A DNA stretch of 64,000 nucleotides from Daphnia pulex (lineage: Eukaryota > Arthropoda > Branchiopoda > Diplostraca > Daphniidae): NCBI RefSeq assembly GCF_021134715.1, contig NC_060024.1, positions 13,318,974 through 13,382,973 on the forward strand, in the 5' to 3' direction. The notes under the pieces were generated by a model, which ran no database searches, was not told the origin of the DNA, and saw only the letters and a program-made list of their open reading frames with translations. The position numbers were made by a program, and so were the translations under genes. Position 1 is the first letter of the stretch. Every line of letters begins with the position of its first letter. Positions 58,509 through 64,000 of the stretch are shown here, piece by piece.

Positions 58509-61443
58509 CACAGATATTACACATATTACATAAGCGAATATGCATTCAAGACATGTAGTGTGGTCATGATATCAGTATGCACGAATGTAATATATTTGCA
58601 AACAACCATGAAAACGTTGGTTAAAAAGAGATTGTTGATGGACGGTATTGCAATATAACGACAAATTCAATTCATGTCATTGTACCTGATTTGACAATGG
58701 CGTGAGCGACAGACTTGGGACAAGTCTATACGAGATTCGTGGGGACTAATGTATGTGCGTGCTCGTCGCACGACCCAAATGATGTCAATCGCCTTTAGAA
58801 TTCCCTCTTCCTCATGCGACCCCCACACGATATCTCTCCATTATCAAATGTTGACGTTTGGAAACACGAGATGTTTACATTAAAATTGAAAATAAGAAAA
58901 ATTCGGCCATGTGCCGGCGTTGCCAAGTCTGCAAAAACAATTGATTTCTCCGTTTTTCTGGCTTAGGAGCAGATTGATATTATCATTTTTACGCATTTTT
59001 ATGTATTGAATGTCAATCGTCACGATGTATTACGTATTACAAAACTTTTACGGGTAAAAGAGATGAAATTATTTCTTTATTTTTTTTTCTCCAACCTGAG
59101 CATGAAGACCGATAAACCGTACGTGTGTTGGTGGCGTCTGATGCCGAATCGAAACAGGTAACTTTGACGAGGGGTTGAAGGGGGCGAAAAGAAACAAACA
59201 AATAAATGAAGAAGAAGAAGAAGAAACACACACGAGAAAATACAAACAATAGAATTATGTAAAAGACGATCAATAGAGATGATGATGCATACAAACACGC
59301 TCGCACTCGACAAAATTAGCCGTACACACTTACAATAAAGTTCAATCGCAAGAAAAACAAATTCAATCCAGTTGCCAAATATAATCAGAGCACACACACA
59401 AATAAGAAATGAAAGGAGAAAACAAAAAAAGACGATTTTTATAGCAGCACACGTCGTGTGTGTGTAGCGAGAGACAGAGAGAAAATGTATGTATATATAA
59501 AGTTTGTGGATTCAGGTACTGATTGTGTTTTTCATTCTTATTTTTTCGCATGTTTGAATTAGATCCTAATTGTAAAAAAAAACGTCGTGGGATGAAATAA
59601 AAGGAGAAGGTTGGTGGATTGAGTTGGTTGTGTGTCACGACCCGAGTAGAATCGAAGGTGAGACACACACTGAGGCGACCAAAAAATGAAATTGAACAAA
59701 AATTGTTGTTTTTTAAATAAAAAATGAGCCCTTTAGCAACCAGAAGGAACTTTCTTACTTTTTACTTTAGCAGTTTGTTGTAGTTGTGTTGTGTAGGTGT
59801 GGTTGGGTACGGTCGAAATATTACTAGAAAGGAAAAAATTGTGTTGAGCGACTTTGTTTCGTCTGTTTTGTTTTTTTCTGAAGAGATTTCGGAGGTAAAA
59901 TTGTAGATTTAATATTAAATGGTGGTGTGTAGGAGGAGAAGGTCAAATTAAAAATTGAAAAATCCTTTTGAGCTTGACTTCTTGAACGGGCAACGGCGGA
60001 ATGGCGATCCCTGAACATCGTAATTAACAACCAGAGAACCGAGGAGGAAAAATAAAAGAAGGTTTTGACAGAGAATTCATTCGAGGGTTTTGTTGGTGGT
60101 GGTGGTGGTGGGCGGAGAAACAAAAGATCAACGAGGTAGACAGAGCAGCAGCAGTAGGTAGCAGTAATAATATAATAAAATAATAATAATAAATCTGACG
60201 GATTGGAACTGAATAATAAAAAAAAACTGAACAAGTCGTTCTGGGATCTGGAGGAGGAGAAGAAACAAATCAACGAGGTAGATCTCTGTGTATATTAGTG
60301 GTGTGTGTAGATCCCGCGTGAATGATTTTTCAAACCATACTGTTTTTGTTTTTTGTTTTGTTTTTTTGGAAAATTTCGAATTTTTTTTTTGTACCATTCA
60401 GGAAAATCAGAATTGTTTAAAAAATTCAATTAAATTGAATTCTTTTTTGCGTTATTTAAAAAAAAAATTGGGTTGTTTCTTCTCAATGGGCTTGTTTTTT
60501 TTTTTTTTCGAGGAGTGGTGGTGGTGGATTCAGAAATCATATTTACATTGTAGTAAGTTATATATAAGTATATAAACAGTAAGTGGAGAGAAAACAAAGA
60601 GAATAGTAGAGTAGTAGAGTCCTGAGAAATGCTTTGAGCATTTTGAGCGCGGATTTTTTTCTTCTTTTTTCTTGTGGTAGTGGAGGATTCTGGGTGTGTG
60701 GTTGGATTGGACAAACAAAGAGAGAACAACTGTGACTCGCTACAACCGAAAACAAATAAAGGGGGTGATGGGAATTTCAGACAAATTTGTGTAAAAAAGA
60801 GAAAACAAAACAGAAAATGATTTTTTTCACCTTCACGACAAAACACACACACACACACACGAAAATTAATTATTTAATCCCGATGAAAAAAAAAAACATT
60901 CTTTTTTTTTTGTACTTTTGACACAAAAAAAAATATTTCCAAATTTCTTCACCGGGTAAATGAAAAAAAAAAATCATTCGCTTCCGGATGGAAGCCAAAA
61001 AAGCGTTATAATATACAATACAAGAGGGCGTTAAATGCTTAAATGTAAAATACGTATTTGATATTTTTCTCAAAAAAAGGGAAAGAAAAACGAAAAAATC
61101 CAATAAATGGTTGTTGTTGTTGTGTGTGTGTGAGTTTCAGTCTCTCTCGCGCGCGATTATTTTTAATTATTATTACAATTTGTGTATGTGTGTATGTAAA
61201 AAAAAAAGGTCTCGGGGAAGATGGCCGTCTTGGACAGGTTTACCCGTAACTGTTGTTGTTCCTGGGAGGCTGCTGAGAAGGAGGTGGTGGTGGAGTTGTT
61301 GGAGGAGGGCAAGGATCGGGGCAGAACTGGGAGCAAAAAGGAGGTTGGAGTGCAGAGGGGGGATAGAGATGTATTTTTGTAAAAAAATCTTCTGTTTTCA
61401 TCTTCAATTTCTTCTTAATAAAACACACACACACACACACTTT
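58509..61443. other. Ferrochelatase upstream region and long presumed 3'UTR of the FN3 receptor
   Basis: From 58.5 to 59.0 kb lies the ferrochelatase promoter side. From about 59.05 to 61.44 kb there is low-complexity sequence with (CA)n, GAA and poly-A/T runs, read as the 3'UTR of the minus-strand receptor gene. A minus-strand AATAAA-type signal occurs near 59072. Open readings here are from simple sequence. Confidence 0.45.
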
Positions 61444-64000
61444 TCAGGTTGAAATGACCAGCTGTTGTTGTTCTTGGTCTCCTGTCCCCTTTGGCGTCAA
61501 CGTCGTCGTCGTCGTTTGGCCTGTCCTGTTGTTGTTGCTGCTGCTGGAACTCACTACACTCGCTACACCACCGCCACCACCACTACCCATCACGGCCACT
61601 ACTAATCCTGAGTCGTTCATCATCTGATGGTGATGGTGGTCGGTGTGACAGATACCCGTATCGTTGTCTTCTTCTTCCTCCCGCAAGGATCGACGACTGT
61701 TGCTGCTGCTACTGTCACTGGTGCAACTAATGGCCTCACTACTACTCCGCTGCTGCTGCTGCCGCTGGCTGTTGTTGCTGGTCGTCGTCCGGCTGTCCAA
61801 ACTGTGCAACGAACTGTCACCTTCGTCGTCGTCGTCATCGTCATAGTCGTCGTGACTGTGCAACGAACCCTGTCGGCGAAGGTGGTGCTTCCGTCTTCGG
61901 CGGCGCCGATTGCGGCCGGAATAATCCAAACTCAGACACGTCGTTTCAGTGGCTTGAGAGAGGATCGTTCCGTCCAATCCGCCGACCATCATGTGGTCGT
62001 GGTGCTGCTGGCCGACGACACTGTGAGAAAGAGACAAGAGGGGCAATTCACTACGATCCGCATCGTCGTCATCGTCTTCCTCCGCTTCCTTCCGGTTCGT
62101 TATTGTCGCTGTAATGGGCGGAGTTATGATTCTTCCGGCAACACTTCCACGAGATCCAGACGGATAACCTCCTTTGGTATCCAAATGAGACGGCATTTCC
62201 TCGACCGGAATCGTGGCCAGCATCGGGACAAACGACGCCATTTCCAACATGGTGGCATCCGCCGATCGTTCGCTGCTGTTCCGCAACGATCCGTTCCGCC
62301 GCAGCGGCTGCTGCTCCTTTTTCAGGCGGTGGTGCTGGAACCGGCCGTTGCAAACTGCCAACCCGTTGACACTGGCCGACGCAGTCGTCGCTCCGGTGGT
62401 CTCGGCGGACGGAAGTTGCTGGATCTGAGAGCCTGCCAGTTGCGAAGACATTTGCTCCGTCGGCGTCATCCGCTTGATGCAACGAGTCCGCAGGATAACG
62501 GTGGTGCAACAGACGGTCACCAGGAGCATGCTGACGGCCAACCCGATAAAGGCGCCCAGGTAGAGCTGGCCCGATGGAGTGGCAGGATCGCTGGCGTTGG
62601 CCTCTTCGTCTTTTGGACGGGTATTGCCTTCCGGTTGGTTCGGGGGGAAAGAGCAAGTCAGGGCCGGCTCTGGAGTGAGAGGACCCCAACCGACAGACGT
62701 CCGGGCTTGCATCCGCACGTAGTAGACTGTCCCAGGATCGAGTCCGCGCAGTTGACTCCTCAGCCACACTCCCGACTCCTCTTTCCTCACCCAAGTGTCG
62801 ATCGGCGCTTCCGGATCAGTGGAAATCAATATGGCGTATCCGAGGATGTTTCCTTTCACTGGATGGGGAGCCTTCCAAAAGAGCTGCCCATTTGTTGTCG
62901 TCGTCATCGTCGTTCCGGCACTCGTCACATCGACCGTAAAAGAGAGATCCAGCGGAGGTCCTGGCAAATCAGCCAGGGTCCTCGCATCAGCTGCTGGACT
63001 GCTGTAAGTGCTGGAACGCCCTTGGCGGTCGTGCGAGCGGATGCTGATCCGATACAGAGTGAAGGCCGTTAAATTGGTCAACTGGACTTGATGACCCGTG
63101 CAACGGACAAACTGGAACTTTTGCACTGGCTCGCTCGACGATTCCGTCGGAATGGCCACGTAGCGGATCGTGTAGTAAAGGACGTTGGCCGCCGATTCCG
63201 GCGGAAGGACCTGCCAAGACACCTGGATGGCGTTGCTGGACAAAACTTTCGTCTCGATTCGGACAGGTCTCGGATCGGATTCTGTATCTTCCTCTTCGTT
63301 GACGTATCCGGCGGCCGAGTCGTAATTCCACAATGTGCGGATGCTGGTCACTGACGACCAACTGCCACCTTCCTCCTCCTCCTGGTGGTCGTCGCTTTTA
63401 CTCGCCAATTGAAATTCGTAGACGGATCCGGCCTTGAGACCGGTGATCCATCGAGAGCCGGAAGCGGCCGGAAGGATGACAACGGGACTGGTCTCTCGAC
63501 TACCCTGGATTCGATAATTCAACTGGATCTGGTTGCCGCGCACCGGTTGTCTGCCGACATTGTCCCACGTCACCAAAACTGACGTGGCATTGACGGCCGT
63601 GAGTTGGACGTCCGGATTCGACGGCGGAAGTTTCGGCGAGGTAGAAGGAGTGATGGTGGTGGTGGTAGTCTCGGCATCCGCCATGACTCGGGGCATTTCC
63701 ACAGTGTACCACTGGCCAGGTCCGGCTCCGTTCATGCTGCCGGGCAGGACACGGACGTCGTACTTGCGCCCTGGATGCAATCCGGTGATGGTGTATTCGT
63801 GGACGTCTCCCTTGACGACTTCGATGTCAAACTCCTTGTTACGGTGGCGTCGATATTGGATCTTGTAAAAAGAGACCGACGACGCTGTGCTGGACGAGCC
63901 GGATGCGGAGGAAGAGCCTAGCCGTCGCCACGTGACTCTCAACGTGTTTGGAGTGAGCGGGAGAAGAGTCACGTTGGGGGCCGTGGGCGGCAGGGTCCTG
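61444..64000 (-). CDS. Fibronectin-III receptor, protogenin/IGDCC-like, 3' part
   Basis: One long open exon of about 850 codons enters at the window edge and ends at TGA 61444. Four FN3 domains are visible: the first with PNTLRVTWRRLG and HEYTITGLHPGRKYDVRVLP; then NATSVLVTWDNVG; then SNAIQVSWQVLP; then TVYYVRMQARTSVGWGPLTP. A membrane helix follows (LYLGAFIGLAVSMLLVTVCC, about residue 480), then a tail of about 340 residues rich in Ser, Asp, Gln, His and Arg runs. This layout fits the neogenin/protogenin/IGDCC group of guidance and adhesion receptors. The P1-P3 motifs of DCC were not recognised, so protogenin-like is preferred. The Ig domains should lie upstream, outside the window. Confidence 0.85.
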   Translation of the reverse strand, partial: RTLPPTAPNVTLLPLTPNTLRVTWRRLGSSSASGSSSTASSVSFYKIQYRRHRNKEFDIEVVKGDVHEYTITGLHPGRKYDVRVLPGSMNGAGPGQWYTVEMPRVMADAETTTTTITPSTSPKLPPSNPDVQLTAVNATSVLVTWDNVGRQPVRGNQIQLNYRIQGSRETSPVVILPAASGSRWITGLKAGSVYEFQLASKSDDHQEEEEGGSWSSVTSIRTLWNYDSAAGYVNEEEDTESDPRPVRIETKVLSSNAIQVSWQVLPPESAANVLYYTIRYVAIPTESSSEPVQKFQFVRCTGHQVQLTNLTAFTLYRISIRSHDRQGRSSTYSSPAADARTLADLPGPPLDLSFTVDVTSAGTTMTTTTNGQLFWKAPHPVKGNILGYAILISTDPEAPIDTWVRKEESGVWLRSQLRGLDPGTVYYVRMQARTSVGWGPLTPEPALTCSFPPNQPEGNTRPKDEEANASDPATPSGQLYLGAFIGLAVSMLLVTVCCTTVILRTRCIKRMTPTEQMSSQLAGSQIQQLPSAETTGATTASASVNGLAVCNGRFQHHRLKKEQQPLRRNGSLRNSSERSADATMLEMASFVPMLATIPVEEMPSHLDTKGGYPSGSRGSVAGRIITPPITATITNRKEAEEDDDDDADRSELPLLSLSHSVVGQQHHDHMMVGGLDGTILSQATETTCLSLDYSGRNRRRRRRKHHLRRQGSLHSHDDYDDDDDDEGDSSLHSLDSRTTTSNNSQRQQQQRSSSEAISCTSDSSSSNSRRSLREEEEDNDTGICHTDHHHHQMMNDSGLVVAVMGSGGGGGVASVVSSSSSNNNRTGQTTTTTLTPKGTGDQEQQQLVIST

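Noticed and set aside
61627-63072. A 481-codon plus-strand ORF opposite the FN3 receptor exon
   Set aside because: It is the complement of a clear FN3-domain coding exon; its composition (Val/Val/Val, Arg-rich) reflects the repeats on the other strand.

Overview
The window looks like nuclear DNA of a branchiopod crustacean, most likely Daphnia or a close relative. That is an inference from compact genes with many short GT-AG introns (about 55-150 nt), short intergenic gaps, and arthropod-type gene content. No CRISPR array, operon or bacterial signal was seen. All gene models below were read by eye from splice sites and reading frames.

Layout: 0-9.5 kb holds STYX (pseudophosphatase, +) with a decayed partial tandem copy behind it, TIMM50 (-), and a full TRPM-family channel (+, 9 coding exons, 1505 codons). 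10.7-12.4 kb holds a Gq-alpha paralogue (+). 13-21 kb holds a leucine-rich-repeat protein (+), an EHD/Past1 ATPase (+), TMEM50 (-) and the OTU deubiquitinase YOD1 (+). 21-36 kb is a repeat-rich island with no intact gene. It contains a 203-bp tandem repeat, a decayed HSP90 copy interrupted by a decayed IP3-receptor fragment, a 0.5-kb foldback element, repeated exon-like modules, a 3.7-kb inverted repeat carrying decayed coiled-coil gene copies, and a 1.65-kb element with about 430-bp terminal inverted repeats. 38.5-42.9 kb holds the main Gq-alpha gene (-). 45.5-58.5 kb is gene-dense: GABP-beta-like ankyrin protein (-), cohesin SMC1 (-), SMG9 (-), ATPSCKMT/FAM173 methyltransferase (+) and ferrochelatase (-). 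59-64 kb holds the 3' part of a protogenin/IGDCC-like fibronectin-III receptor (-), which runs off the window.

The most interesting system is the Gq-alpha pair. The two genes lie in opposite orientation about 26 kb apart. The main gene carries three pairs of alternative exons of equal length. One set matches the ubiquitous Gq protein and the other resembles the Drosophila visual (phototransduction) isoform. It also has two alternative first exons. One is the canonical [12 protein letters not shown] helix. The other encodes a different Cys-Cys, proline-containing N-terminus that joins in frame to the P-loop exon, apparently through a GC-AG intron. The second Gq gene has only this non-canonical first exon and only the ubiquitous exon set. 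Conservation of that exon between the two copies argues that it is a real coding exon, giving a Gq-alpha without the usual beta-gamma-binding N-terminal helix.
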